37,256 nt of DNA, taken from assembly GCA_031554725.1 (NCBI GenBank), contig JAVBUZ010000045.1:1-37256 (forward strand), read 5' to 3'. The notes beneath the pieces were generated by a model. That model saw nothing but the letters and a program-made list of their open reading frames with translations, had not been told where the DNA came from and did no database searches. Both the position numbers and the translations under genes were made by a program. This document shows positions 16,435 to 24,461 of the stretch, piece after piece. Source of the stretch: JAVBUZ01 sp031554725 (GTDB lineage Bacteria > Bacillota > Clostridia > Lachnospirales > Lachnospiraceae). Each line of letters begins with the position of its first letter. The first letter of the stretch is position 1.

Positions 16435-16463
16435 GTATCAGCATTTCAAAAAGAACATACAAT
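16435..16463 (+). promoter_or_regulatory. Sigma-E type promoter of spoIID
   Basis: The -10 element CATACAAT (16456-16463) fits the sigma-E consensus CATACAHT exactly. Thirteen bases upstream, GTATCAGC (16435-16442) partly matches the -35 GHATANNT. The transcript would start about 20 bases before the spoIID ATG. Mother-cell expression is what is known for spoIID in Bacillus. Confidence 0.65.
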
Positions 16464-16489
16464 ACACTAAAGCGAACCTGTGAGCAGAT

Positions 16490-17278
16490 ATGGAAATTAA
16501 TACAATCGTCAAAAAAGTTTTCGAAGAACAAAGAATCGTAATTTTTGCCAAGGTCAAGGTGAAGGTAGCGATTCTTTTGTTCGTTTTACTGCTCCCTTAT
16601 GTAATAACCACAATTGGTTTTAGAAATAACGGATTATATGGTCAAAACAAAATACAGAGAAAAGATAGTAGAATAACTACCTTGGTTTCCTGTCAGGGTG
16701 GAACTTATAAAATAGACATGGAAACTTATCTAATTGGAAGATTGGCGGCGGTTATTCCTGCGGAATATGAGGAAGAAACATTAAAGGCTCAAACGATTCT
16801 TCTTAGAACCTTACTTATTAGAGAGTATAAAAATGGTTTAGAGCAAGAAAAAATAAAAAATGGATGTATAGATACTAGTCAAAGTAAATACTATAATTTG
16901 TATGAAATGAAAAAAATGTGGGGAGCAGATTTTTCTCTTTATTATAAAAAAATAAAAGAAGCGGTGAAAGAAACAAAGGGCATTTATATAACATATCAAG
17001 AGGAGCCTATTGTAGCCTCCTACTTCAGAGTAAGTGACGGGAAAACCAACAGTGTGGAGGCCGTGCTTGGCAATGATAACTTCCCCTATTTAAAGAGCGT
17101 AGTTTGTGCAAAGGATTATTTATCGGAGGATTATCTAAGAGGAGATAAGGTAAGTGGACTAGGGCATGGCTTTGGTATGAGTCAATTTGGAGCTAATGAA
17201 ATGGCTAAAACAGGTGCTACATACGACGAAATTGTCTGCTATTTTTTTACAGATATTACAATTGATAAATTTGAATAA
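16490..17278 (+). CDS. spoIID: Stage II sporulation protein D, peptidoglycan lytic transglycosylase
   Basis: A 262-residue SpoIID/LytB-domain protein with one N-terminal membrane helix (about residues 25-43). It cuts glycan strands in the septum so that the mother-cell membrane can engulf the forespore. The catalytic glutamate is in VIPAEYEEETLKAQTILLRT (about residue 88), and the family signature GLGHGFGMSQFGANEMA is near the C-terminus. It is shorter than the 343 residues of B. subtilis SpoIID. The start at 16490 has only a weak ribosome binding site (GTGAGCAG). spoIIQ follows after 78 bp, the same order as in C. difficile. The sigma-E-type promoter fits the role. Confidence 0.93.
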   Translation: MEINTIVKKVFEEQRIVIFAKVKVKVAILLFVLLLPYVITTIGFRNNGLYGQNKIQRKDSRITTLVSCQGGTYKIDMETYLIGRLAAVIPAEYEEETLKAQTILLRTLLIREYKNGLEQEKIKNGCIDTSQSKYYNLYEMKKMWGADFSLYYKKIKEAVKETKGIYITYQEEPIVASYFRVSDGKTNSVEAVLGNDNFPYLKSVVCAKDYLSEDYLRGDKVSGLGHGFGMSQFGANEMAKTGATYDEIVCYFFTDITIDKFE

Positions 17279-17301
17279 TTACCCCAAAAGAGGCAAGACT
17301 A
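17273..17301 (+). promoter_or_regulatory. Candidate sigma-F type promoter of spoIIQ
   Basis: GGCAAGACTA (17292-17301) fits the sigma-F -10 form GGNNANANTR. GAATA (17273-17277) is an imperfect GYWTA -35, and the spacer is 14 rather than 15, so this is tentative. A GCAAGAC / GTCTTGC dyad (17293-17299 and 17332-17338) overlaps it. Confidence 0.35.
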
Positions 17302-17356
17302 TCCATAAAGAAATGTTGATAACAAAGTGTGGTCTTGCACACGGATGGGAGTATAT

Positions 17357-18250
17357 ATGAGGAAAAAAACCAGATATAATAATGGAAGAAATGTAAAGAG
17401 AGAGCGTGCGATTATGATAGCATCATCCGTATTTGTTCTCGCAGCGCTCACTATGACAGGAGTATATGTAAAACAGAATAATAAGAATAAAAGCGATGGA
17501 TATAGCATTGACTTTAGTGTATTAGATAAAAGCTCAAATAAAGAAAATATGCTAATAGATGAAAATCAGATAGCTAAGCTGGATGATGATTTAGATTATT
17601 TTCCCGAATTAGAGGAAGCTGGCTCTGGCGAAATTCAAATTCCTGGACTTACCGATGGCACTCAGACAGTAGAAAAGAAAAATACGGAGAGTACGGATAA
17701 GGTAGATACAAAGGCAACGGAGGAAAAGAAAGACCAGGCACAAATAAGCGACCAGTTGGCAGATGAATTAGCTATGAATGCAGATGCTGGCGAGCAGGCA
17801 ATAGCTGAGGAAGAAGAGTGGCATCCAGAGCTTAACTTTTCAGCAGGTGATCAGTTAATATGGCCAGTAAATGGAAATGTACTAATTAACTATAGCATGG
17901 ATAAATCGGTTTATTTTTTAACCTTACAGCAATATAAACGTAACCCTTCAATTGTAATTTCCGCAGCAGAGGGTGATGTAATTACTTCATCGGCAGCAGG
18001 CATTGTTAAAAGTGTTTCTTATGATGAAGAACTTGGGAATGTAGTAAAGATGGAAATTGGTGGAGGCTATAGCATTACTTACGGACAGCTAAAGGATATA
18101 CAGGTATCAGAGGGAAACTATGTAGAGGCAAATGCAATTATTGGCTACGTAGCAGCACCAACAAAGTATTATAGTGTCGAAGGAACGAATGTATACTTCG
18201 CAGTGACAAAAGATGGTACCCCAGTTAATCCAATGGAAAAGCTACCATAA
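17357..18250 (+). CDS. spoIIQ: SpoIIQ-like forespore protein with degenerate M23 domain
   Basis: A 297-residue protein: short basic N-terminus, one membrane helix (about residues 20-40), an acidic linker (about 45-165), and a C-terminal LytM/M23 fold (about 172-295, from LIWPVNGNVLINYS to GTPVNPMEKLP). SpoIIQ is known to sit in the forespore membrane and bind SpoIIIAH across the intermembrane space. The zinc ligands of active M23 peptidases are missing: the HxxxD position lies in YKRNPSIVISAA, and the HxH motif is replaced by NVYFAV. It should therefore be a binding protein and not an enzyme. The ATG at 17357, with GATGGGAG upstream, is chosen over a longer frame from 17327. Its place after spoIID supports the identification. 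Confidence 0.87.
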   Translation: MRKKTRYNNGRNVKRERAIMIASSVFVLAALTMTGVYVKQNNKNKSDGYSIDFSVLDKSSNKENMLIDENQIAKLDDDLDYFPELEEAGSGEIQIPGLTDGTQTVEKKNTESTDKVDTKATEEKKDQAQISDQLADELAMNADAGEQAIAEEEEWHPELNFSAGDQLIWPVNGNVLINYSMDKSVYFLTLQQYKRNPSIVISAAEGDVITSSAAGIVKSVSYDEELGNVVKMEIGGGYSITYGQLKDIQVSEGNYVEANAIIGYVAAPTKYYSVEGTNVYFAVTKDGTPVNPMEKLP

Positions 18251-18278
18251 GGCAAAGAGTATGAAAAAAATGCGGTGT

Positions 18279-18311
18279 TGGATTCCCAGTAGGCAAAAGC
18301 TGTGGAATCCA
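18279..18311 (+). terminator. Hairpin after spoIIQ
   Basis: TGGATTCC CAG (18279-18289) pairs with CTG T GGAATCCA (18300-18311), with one bulged base. There is no T-tract (TAAAACTC follows), so it may be a weak or Rho-assisted end or only a 3' stabiliser. Confidence 0.45.
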
Positions 18312-18331
18312 TAAAACTCGCGACAATTGCT

Positions 18332-18359
18332 TTACCGAAAAAAGGAATTGGGATATAAT
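18332..18359 (+). promoter_or_regulatory. Sigma-A promoter of the lipoprotein-ddl-murF unit
   Basis: TTACCG (18332-18337), 16 bp, perfect TATAAT (18354-18359). The transcript would begin about 24 bases before the chosen TTG start and would serve the lipoprotein, ddl and murF. Confidence 0.5.
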
Positions 18360-18389
18360 TGGAATATATGCGTCATGGAGGAAAAAGGA

Positions 18390-19772
18390 TTGACAAAATA
18401 CACACCAAGTAAAGGAGTCATTGCGATATGTATGGTTGCTCTTTTGCTAAGCGGATGTTCCTTTCAGGTTGGTGAAGCAAAGGGTAGGCCAAATACATCT
18501 CAAAGAGAAAATGAGGATAGTCTGGAGTTAGAGCCAGACTTATCTTATGAGGTGCCCAGTGTAAAGGCGGGGGTTCTGGTATCCCAAATCGGCTACAACT
18601 TAGTAGGAACGAAAAAAGTGATTTTTAGTGGCAGTCAGTTGCCTGAAAAATTTGATGTAATAAATGTGAAAACACAAAAAACAGTCTATACGGCTAATAT
18701 AAGTGAAAAATGGTTTGATGAGCAGAAGCAAACATATATTGGCTATGGCGAATTTAGTGGTTTTCAAACAGAAGGTGAATATTATATACAGTGCCAGTAT
18801 ATAGGCCGTTCCTATGCTTTTTACATAAAAAATGATTTTTACCAAATAATCATGGAAGAGGCACTTGAAAACTTACAAAGAGTAAGGCAGTTAGAGGATA
18901 CAGAAAGCATAGAAAAATCAGAAGCAATTAATCCGATTGAATACTGTTATTCGATTAGTAGTCTTTTGCTAAGCTTTGAGATATACCCGCAGGCCCATGA
19001 AGATGGAAGTGCTCTTCTAAAAAATGAAATACCAGATGTATTAGATGAGGTTTTACTAGAGGTTGAGAAGTTAGCAAACTTTCAGGATAGTGTAACAGGA
19101 AGTGTAGGAGAAGCAACAGCATGGTTTTGCGCTGCGATGGCAAAATTCAGTTATACCTATCAAAAGTATGATAGTGTGGTTGCAACCAAATATCTTCAGC
19201 TTGCAGATAGGGCATGGAAGTATATAGAAAAAAACAAAGAAAACTTTAAAGATTCACAAAGACTTTTTGCAGCTACAGAGCTTTATCGAGCAACAGGAAA
19301 ATATACCTACCATAGCCTTGTGAAAGAATTAGGAAATGTTATTCAGGCAGATATGAAGGATGATGCCTATGTTTTTGCAGCAACCACCTATGCGGCAACC
19401 AAAAGAAATGTGGATGTGAAATTGTGTGGCGCTATGCTACAAGCAATTATGGATGAGGCAAAATCTATTTCGGAATCCTCCAAAGCCAATAAATTTTTTG
19501 CCTGTGCAAACTTAGAGGAAGAAGGAATGAACGCATATTTGAGAGAAATGACAATAATGTCGATTTCCAACTATGTAATTACCAATCAGGAGTATGCAAC
19601 AGTGATTGAAAATCACCAGGATTATTTGCTTGGGAAAAATGAAAAAGGTATCTGCTATATTGGTCTAGAAGGAAATGAAAAAATGGAAGAGATAGACATA
19701 TTTAGTAGTCTAGCCAGTACATCTCAGTATATATTAATGATTAGCGAAATAATTAGCCAGGAGGAAAAATAA
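18390..19772 (+). CDS. GH9-like lipoprotein lacking catalytic blocks, TTG start
   Basis: A 460-residue lipoprotein with a signal peptide ending in LLLSGC (Cys at about 22). Then comes a CelD_N-type Ig-like domain (about 60-145, VSQIGYNLVGTKKVIFSG to EGEYYIQCQ) and a helical region that follows the glycoside hydrolase 9 plan: IPDVLDEVLLEVEKL, ATAWFCAAMAKFSYTYQKYD, and near the end NHQDYLLGKNEKGICYI. The GH9 DAGD block that should lie before IPDVLDE is absent, and the chain ends before the region of the catalytic glutamate. I infer a non-enzymatic, possibly glycan-binding, surface protein. TTG at 18390 has GGAGG 8 bases upstream; the ATG at 18375 has no such site. ddl follows after 1 base. Confidence 0.8.
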   Translation: MTKYTPSKGVIAICMVALLLSGCSFQVGEAKGRPNTSQRENEDSLELEPDLSYEVPSVKAGVLVSQIGYNLVGTKKVIFSGSQLPEKFDVINVKTQKTVYTANISEKWFDEQKQTYIGYGEFSGFQTEGEYYIQCQYIGRSYAFYIKNDFYQIIMEEALENLQRVRQLEDTESIEKSEAINPIEYCYSISSLLLSFEIYPQAHEDGSALLKNEIPDVLDEVLLEVEKLANFQDSVTGSVGEATAWFCAAMAKFSYTYQKYDSVVATKYLQLADRAWKYIEKNKENFKDSQRLFAATELYRATGKYTYHSLVKELGNVIQADMKDDAYVFAATTYAATKRNVDVKLCGAMLQAIMDEAKSISESSKANKFFACANLEEEGMNAYLREMTIMSISNYVITNQEYATVIENHQDYLLGKNEKGICYIGLEGNEKMEEIDIFSSLASTSQYILMISEIISQEEK

Positions 19773-19773
19773 A

Positions 19774-20805
19774 ATGAAGATTGTAGTGTTAGCAGGGGGC
19801 ATAAGTACGGAAAGAGATGTGTCCTTATCTACAGGAAGAATGATATATCAGGCACTAAAGAAAAACGGACATCAAGCGGTTTTACTGGATTCTTTTTTAG
19901 GATACGAAGGCGAAGACGTTTTGAATGCATTTGAAATAGAGAAAAACTGGGCAGAGCAGATTGAAGGAGTAAAAGAAATTAATCCTGATATGGAACAAAT
20001 AAAGGCGATGCGTCCCGATTGGAAAACAAACTTTTTTGGACCTAATGTGATAAGCCTTTGCCAAGAAGCGGAAGTGGTTTTTATGGCCCTTCATGGTGGT
20101 GATGGAGAGAATGGAAAGATTCAGGCTTATTTTGATTTGATGGGAATTACCTATACTGGCACCGACTATGTAAGTTCAGCTTTAGCCATGGATAAGAGCA
20201 TTTCTAAAGAACTATTTTTACAAAATGGGGTAGCTACACCAATTGGAAAAAGACTTAAGAAGGATGAGATAGATACAATTACAGTGCCATTTCCTTGTAT
20301 TGTTAAGGCTTGTTGCGGTGGTTCTAGCGTAGGTGTTTCTATAGCTATGACAGAAAATGAATACGAAAATGCAAAGCAAGAGGCGTTTAAGTATGATGAT
20401 GAAGTAGTAGTGGAACAATACATAAAAGGCAGAGAATTTTCAGTAGGAGTTCTAGACGGAAAAGCACTTCCAGTAATTGAAATAGCACCGAAGGTGGGAT
20501 TTTATGATTATAAAAATAAATACCAAGCAGGAAGTACGGTAGAGACCTGTCCTGCTGATTTAAATCAAGAAAAGACCGTGGAAATGCAACAGGCAGCTGA
20601 AAAAGTATTTCAGGTACTTCGCTTAAAAAATTATGCAAGAATGGATTTTTTGATGGAAGAAGGAACTGAGGCAATTTATTGCTTAGAAGCCAATACGCTT
20701 CCAGGTATGACCCCTACTTCACTTTTGCCACAGGAGGCAGCAGCAGTAGGAATGAGCTTTGAAGATCTTTGCGAAAAAATTATTGAAATATCTCGAGGGG
20801 TTTAA
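19774..20805 (+). CDS. ddl: D-alanine--D-alanine ligase
   Basis: Makes the D-Ala-D-Ala dipeptide for peptidoglycan with ATP. The 343-residue protein has the ATP-grasp layout: VVLAGGISTERDVSLSTG at the N-terminus, ALHGGDGENGKIQ (about 105-117), VKACCGGSSVGVSIA, VVEQYIKGREFSVGVLDG, and the C-terminal CLEANTLPGMTPTSLLPQEA with metal ligands. YDYKNKY keeps the tyrosine of ordinary Ddl, which argues against a D-lactate (vancomycin-resistance) ligase. An AGGAGG box lies inside the end of the upstream lipoprotein gene, 1 base before the ATG, so translation is probably coupled. murF follows after 3 bases. Confidence 0.95.
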   Translation: MKIVVLAGGISTERDVSLSTGRMIYQALKKNGHQAVLLDSFLGYEGEDVLNAFEIEKNWAEQIEGVKEINPDMEQIKAMRPDWKTNFFGPNVISLCQEAEVVFMALHGGDGENGKIQAYFDLMGITYTGTDYVSSALAMDKSISKELFLQNGVATPIGKRLKKDEIDTITVPFPCIVKACCGGSSVGVSIAMTENEYENAKQEAFKYDDEVVVEQYIKGREFSVGVLDGKALPVIEIAPKVGFYDYKNKYQAGSTVETCPADLNQEKTVEMQQAAEKVFQVLRLKNYARMDFLMEEGTEAIYCLEANTLPGMTPTSLLPQEAAAVGMSFEDLCEKIIEISRGV

Positions 20806-20808
20806 TGT

Positions 20809-22212
20809 ATGATGCAAAATATGAACCTAGAAAATATTGCGAAAGCATGTAAAGGAACTCTCTTTTGTGATGAAAACAAAAGAGAGTCCTTAATTTCCAG
20901 CGCAGTCCTAGACTCAAGATTAGTAGAAGAGAATGGACTTTTTTTTGCTACCGTTGGAGAAAAGGTAGATGGGCATAAGTTTATTTCACAAGTGTTTGAA
21001 AAGGGTGCACTTTGTGTGGTAACGGAGAAAACGCCAGAAGTGGTTTTGGAAGAGCATGACTGTAAAATAAATACCTGGGGAGCTTATATTCTTGTGGAAG
21101 ATAGCTTTCAGGCGCTAAAAGATATTGCGGAGTTTTATCGAAGTCAGCTTACAATTCCAATTGTAGGAATTACAGGAAGTGTAGGGAAAACCAGTACAAA
21201 AGAGTTTGTCGCTGGGGTGCTTTCGGAAAAGTTCAAGGTGCTAAAAACAGAAGGTAATTTTAATAATGAAGTAGGACTGCCGCTTACTTTGCTTAAGATA
21301 AGAAAAGAGCACCAAGTGGCAGTTGTGGAAATGGGAATTAGCGATTTTGGCGAGATGCATCGACTTAGCCAAATGGCTCGCCCAAACATTTGCGTCTTGA
21401 CTAACATTGGTCAGTGCCATCTAGAAAATCTAAAGAGTAGACAGGGTATTTTTCAGGCAAAAACAGAAATATTTGATTTTATGGACGAAAATGGTTATGT
21501 ATGTGTAAATGGCGATGATGATATGTTAGCTGGCTTACAAGAAGTAAAGAACAAACCAGTTGTGAAGTTCGGATTTTCAAAAGAGAATGATATTTATGCA
21601 GATGATATAAAAAATATGGGTCTTTTTGGTAGTGAGGCAGTGGTACATGAAAAGGGCAGCTCCTATCAGATTTTAGTACCCCTTCCGGGACAGCATATGA
21701 TAGCCAATGCAATGGCGGCAGCAGCAGTTGCTGGTATTTTAGGCCTATCAAGGGAAGAAATTCAGCAAGGAATTTCTCATGTTCAGCCAGTTGGCGGAAG
21801 AAGCAATATTATAAAAAGAGATGACTTAACTCTTATTGATGATTGCTACAATGCCAATCCTGTTTCTATGGGTTCAGCGATTGACTTACTAAAAACTGCT
21901 ATTGGAAGAAAGGTAGCAATTTTAGGGGATATGTTTGAGCTTGGAACGGATTCTGACAAGATGCATGCACAGGTTGGTAGATATGCAGTGGAAAACGGTG
22001 TGGATGTACTTTTATGTGTGGGTGAAAACTCTAGAAATATGTATGAAGCAGCAAAGGAGCATAGCAAAAAAGAACAGGATGTATTTTATTTTGCAACGCG
22101 AGATGAGATGCTGAGCGGACTTGATGAAATAAAAAAGCCGAAGGACACGATTTTAGTAAAGGCGTCCCACGGCATGCAGTTTGAAAAGGTAATTGAAGAC
22201 TTACAAAAATAA
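20809..22212 (+). CDS. murF: UDP-MurNAc-tripeptide--D-Ala-D-Ala ligase
   Basis: Adds the dipeptide made by the upstream ligase to UDP-MurNAc-tripeptide, the last soluble step of the peptidoglycan precursor. The 467 residues show the Mur ligase plan: an N-terminal UDP-binding domain, the ATP loop GITGSVGKTSTKEF (about 119-132), VVEMGISDFGEMHRLS, TNIGQCHLENL, and LIDDCYNANPVSM (about 343-355) in the C-terminal half. A GAGGGG box lies 8 bases before the ATG at 20809. A second ATG follows directly at 20812. The gene ends 6 bases from the convergent acyltransferase gene with no visible terminator between them. Confidence 0.95.
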   Translation: MMQNMNLENIAKACKGTLFCDENKRESLISSAVLDSRLVEENGLFFATVGEKVDGHKFISQVFEKGALCVVTEKTPEVVLEEHDCKINTWGAYILVEDSFQALKDIAEFYRSQLTIPIVGITGSVGKTSTKEFVAGVLSEKFKVLKTEGNFNNEVGLPLTLLKIRKEHQVAVVEMGISDFGEMHRLSQMARPNICVLTNIGQCHLENLKSRQGIFQAKTEIFDFMDENGYVCVNGDDDMLAGLQEVKNKPVVKFGFSKENDIYADDIKNMGLFGSEAVVHEKGSSYQILVPLPGQHMIANAMAAAAVAGILGLSREEIQQGISHVQPVGGRSNIIKRDDLTLIDDCYNANPVSMGSAIDLLKTAIGRKVAILGDMFELGTDSDKMHAQVGRYAVENGVDVLLCVGENSRNMYEAAKEHSKKEQDVFYFATRDEMLSGLDEIKKPKDTILVKASHGMQFEKVIEDLQK

Positions 22213-22218
22213 TTTTGG

Positions 22219-22962
22219 TTAAGAGGTATAGTGCTCAGCTTTATTTTTAAAATAAGTGCTTTCAATGATGTCCTGTACCTTTTTTCCTACAAATTTCTTT
22301 TCTTCCTTTGGAAGTTCATTTATATAGATTGGTGTGCCATATTCAATAACCACCTTGGTTTTTTTAATCTTAGGAAAATGATCTTCAAAAACTCCTGAGG
22401 AATTATTGATAGTCATAGGGATAATAGGAATATTTGCTTTTTCTGCAATCTTAAAGCTTCCCTCGTGAAAAGGAAGAAAGGTATCAGCTATACGATTTCT
22501 GGTTCCCTCTGGGAAGATACAGATAGAAATGCCAGATTTTGCTTTTTCTACACCCTCTAAGATGGTTTTAAGGCCTTCCTTTATATTTTCTCTGTCTAAG
22601 AAAAGACAATGGAGATTTCGCATCCAAGTAGATAAAAGAGGAACCTTTTCCATTTCTTTCTTTGCAATATAGCCAGTTGGACGTGGAACGCGAACATAGG
22701 TTAGCACAATATCAAAAAAGCTTCGGTGATTCCCTACATAAAGTACAGCACTGTCTTTAGGGATATTTTCTTCACCAATAGCGATAACCTTGGTACCAGC
22801 TAAAAAGATAACTACGCGAAAGGCCCAGTTAACAATGGCTAAACTGCTACGACTTTTAACATCCAAACTAAACTTTCCAATCATCCATTCAATAATCATA
22901 AGTGGAATAGATACAATCAAAAATAAAACAACAAATGAAGCGACTAATATAAAACGAAACAT
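22219..22962 (-). CDS. plsC: 1-acyl-sn-glycerol-3-phosphate acyltransferase
   Basis: Transfers an acyl chain to lysophosphatidic acid to make phosphatidic acid at the inner membrane. The 247-residue protein has an N-terminal membrane segment (about 1-25), the NHRSFFD form of the HX4D catalytic motif (about 79-85), an LFLDREN segment, and ICIFPEGTRNR, the second hallmark motif (about 150-160). AGGAGA lies 8 bases before the ATG. It is convergent with murF and divergent from the GH4 gene. It could use another lysophospholipid, but the motif set is that of PlsC. Confidence 0.92.
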   Translation of the reverse strand: MFRFILVASFVVLFLIVSIPLMIIEWMIGKFSLDVKSRSSLAIVNWAFRVVIFLAGTKVIAIGEENIPKDSAVLYVGNHRSFFDIVLTYVRVPRPTGYIAKKEMEKVPLLSTWMRNLHCLFLDRENIKEGLKTILEGVEKAKSGISICIFPEGTRNRIADTFLPFHEGSFKIAEKANIPIIPMTINNSSGVFEDHFPKIKKTKVVIEYGTPIYINELPKEEKKFVGKKVQDIIESTYFKNKAEHYTS

Positions 22963-23002
22963 AATTCTAATCTCCTAAATGTATATTCAAAATATTAAAG
23001 GT

Positions 23003-23011
23003 ATTATAGCA
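23003..23011 (-). promoter_or_regulatory. Extended -10 promoter of plsC
   Basis: On the minus strand TGCTATAAT is a perfect extended -10, about 40 bases before the ATG at 22962. No -35 stands out, as is common for extended -10 promoters. Confidence 0.55.
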
Positions 23012-23085
23012 TATATGGCAATGTTTCGGTAAAAATATTTAGATATCATACAAACGCTCCAAAAAGAGAAAGGTAGGGTATTCAG

Positions 23086-24459
23086 ATGAGGTATGAAGGC
23101 GATAAAGTAAAGGATCTTCAGATTGCTTATATAGGAGGAGGCTCAAGAGGCTGGGCATGGACATTTATGACAGACTTGGCGAGAGAATCAAAACTTTCTG
23201 GAGAGATACGACTATATGACATTGACAAGGAAGCTGCGCGTAATAACCAGCTAATTGGAAATCGTTTAGCGGAGGATAGCGAGACGGTTGGTAAATGGCG
23301 TTATGAGGTGATGGAGACACTAAAAGAAGCGCTTTTAGGCGTAGATTTTGTGGTTATATCTATAATGCCAAAGACCTTTGATGAAATGGAAGTGGATGTG
23401 CACATGCCAGAAAGACTAGGAATATATCAGTCGGTGGGTGATACAGCAGGTCCGGGTGGAATTATGCGTGCCATGAGAACCATACCTATGATGGTAGAAT
23501 TTGCAGAAGCTATCAAGAACTTTTGTCCCAATGCTTGGGTAATTAACTATACTAATCCCATGTCTTTGTGTATCAAAACGCTTTATCATATTTTCCCTAA
23601 AATCAAAGCTTTTGGTTGCTGCCATGAGGTTTTTGGTACCCAGCAGATGCTAGCCTCCATCGTTCAAAAGGAGATGGGTTTAGGAAAGATTGAACGACAA
23701 GATATCCATGTAAATGTACTTGGAATAAATCATTTCACTTGGTTTGATGCGGCATCTTATAAGGGGATTGACTTGTTTCCAATATATCGTAGCTTTGTGG
23801 AAAAGAATTTTGCAGAAGGATTCTTTGAGGGGGATGAAAATTGGGCCAACTCTACATTTTCATGTTCTCATAGGGTGAAAATGGATCTGTTCCAGCGCTA
23901 TGGTCTAATTGCTGCTGCAGGTGATAGACATCTAGCGGAGTTTATGCCAGGCCAGCTATATCTTAATAACCCAGAAACTGTTAAGGCTTGGAAGTTTTCT
24001 TTAACCACTGTAAAATGGCGTAAGGAGGACTTGCAAAATCGTTTGGATAGAGCAAGCAGGCTTGCAAGTGGTGAGGAAAAGCTCGAATTAAAGGCTACAG
24101 GTGAAGAAGGTATTATGCTGATAAAGGCACTATGTGGACTAGGGAGATGTATTAGTAACGTGAATATTCCAAACAGCAAAAAACAGATTGGAAACCTTCC
24201 CGAAGGTGCAGTGGTGGAAACAAATGCTTTGTTTGAGCGAGATGCTATTAGGCCGATTATGGCAGGGGATATGCCAGAAAACATAAAAAAACTTACATTG
24301 CCCCACATAGAAAATCATGAGCGTACCTTAAAGGCTGCGCTTACCATGGATAGGGAATTGGTTTTCGCAGCCTTTTTGCATGATCCATTAATTCAAGGCA
24401 GAGCCACTGAAAGACAAGTAAAAGAGCTGGTGCAGGATATGTTGGCAGCAACTCTGTGA
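23086..24459 (+). CDS. lplD: Family GH4 glycosidase, alpha-galacturonidase type (CHEV motif)
   Basis: A 457-residue NAD- and metal-dependent glycoside hydrolase of family 4. The Rossmann motif AYIGGGSRGWAWTF is near residue 14, VINYTNPMS (about 148) follows, and the metal and substrate motif is CHEVFG (about 183). CHEV was described for LplD-type alpha-galacturonidases, which cut small galacturonides from pectin; alpha-glucosidases and alpha-galactosidases of the family use other residues there. GINHFTWFD and AAGDRHLAEFMPG are further family blocks. The gene is alone, without transporter or uronate genes in the window. AAAGGTAGGG lies before the ATG. Specificity is inferred from the motif. 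Confidence 0.88.
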   Translation: MRYEGDKVKDLQIAYIGGGSRGWAWTFMTDLARESKLSGEIRLYDIDKEAARNNQLIGNRLAEDSETVGKWRYEVMETLKEALLGVDFVVISIMPKTFDEMEVDVHMPERLGIYQSVGDTAGPGGIMRAMRTIPMMVEFAEAIKNFCPNAWVINYTNPMSLCIKTLYHIFPKIKAFGCCHEVFGTQQMLASIVQKEMGLGKIERQDIHVNVLGINHFTWFDAASYKGIDLFPIYRSFVEKNFAEGFFEGDENWANSTFSCSHRVKMDLFQRYGLIAAAGDRHLAEFMPGQLYLNNPETVKAWKFSLTTVKWRKEDLQNRLDRASRLASGEEKLELKATGEEGIMLIKALCGLGRCISNVNIPNSKKQIGNLPEGAVVETNALFERDAIRPIMAGDMPENIKKLTLPHIENHERTLKAALTMDRELVFAAFLHDPLIQGRATERQVKELVQDMLAATL

Positions 24460-24461
24460 GA

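Noticed and set aside
16094..16531. 145-residue minus-strand frame opposite the EF-hand gene
   Set aside because: It is the reverse shadow of the acidic calcium loops, rich in His, Phe and Leu, without a ribosome binding site or promoter.
19774..20805. Vancomycin-type D-Ala-D-Lac ligase
   Set aside because: The YDYKNKY tyrosine and the murF neighbour fit ordinary Ddl; no vanH or vanX-like genes are present.
23898..24308. 136-residue minus-strand frame opposite the GH4 gene
   Set aside because: It lies fully opposite a conserved coding region with Ser/Phe/Pro-rich shadow composition and no start signals.
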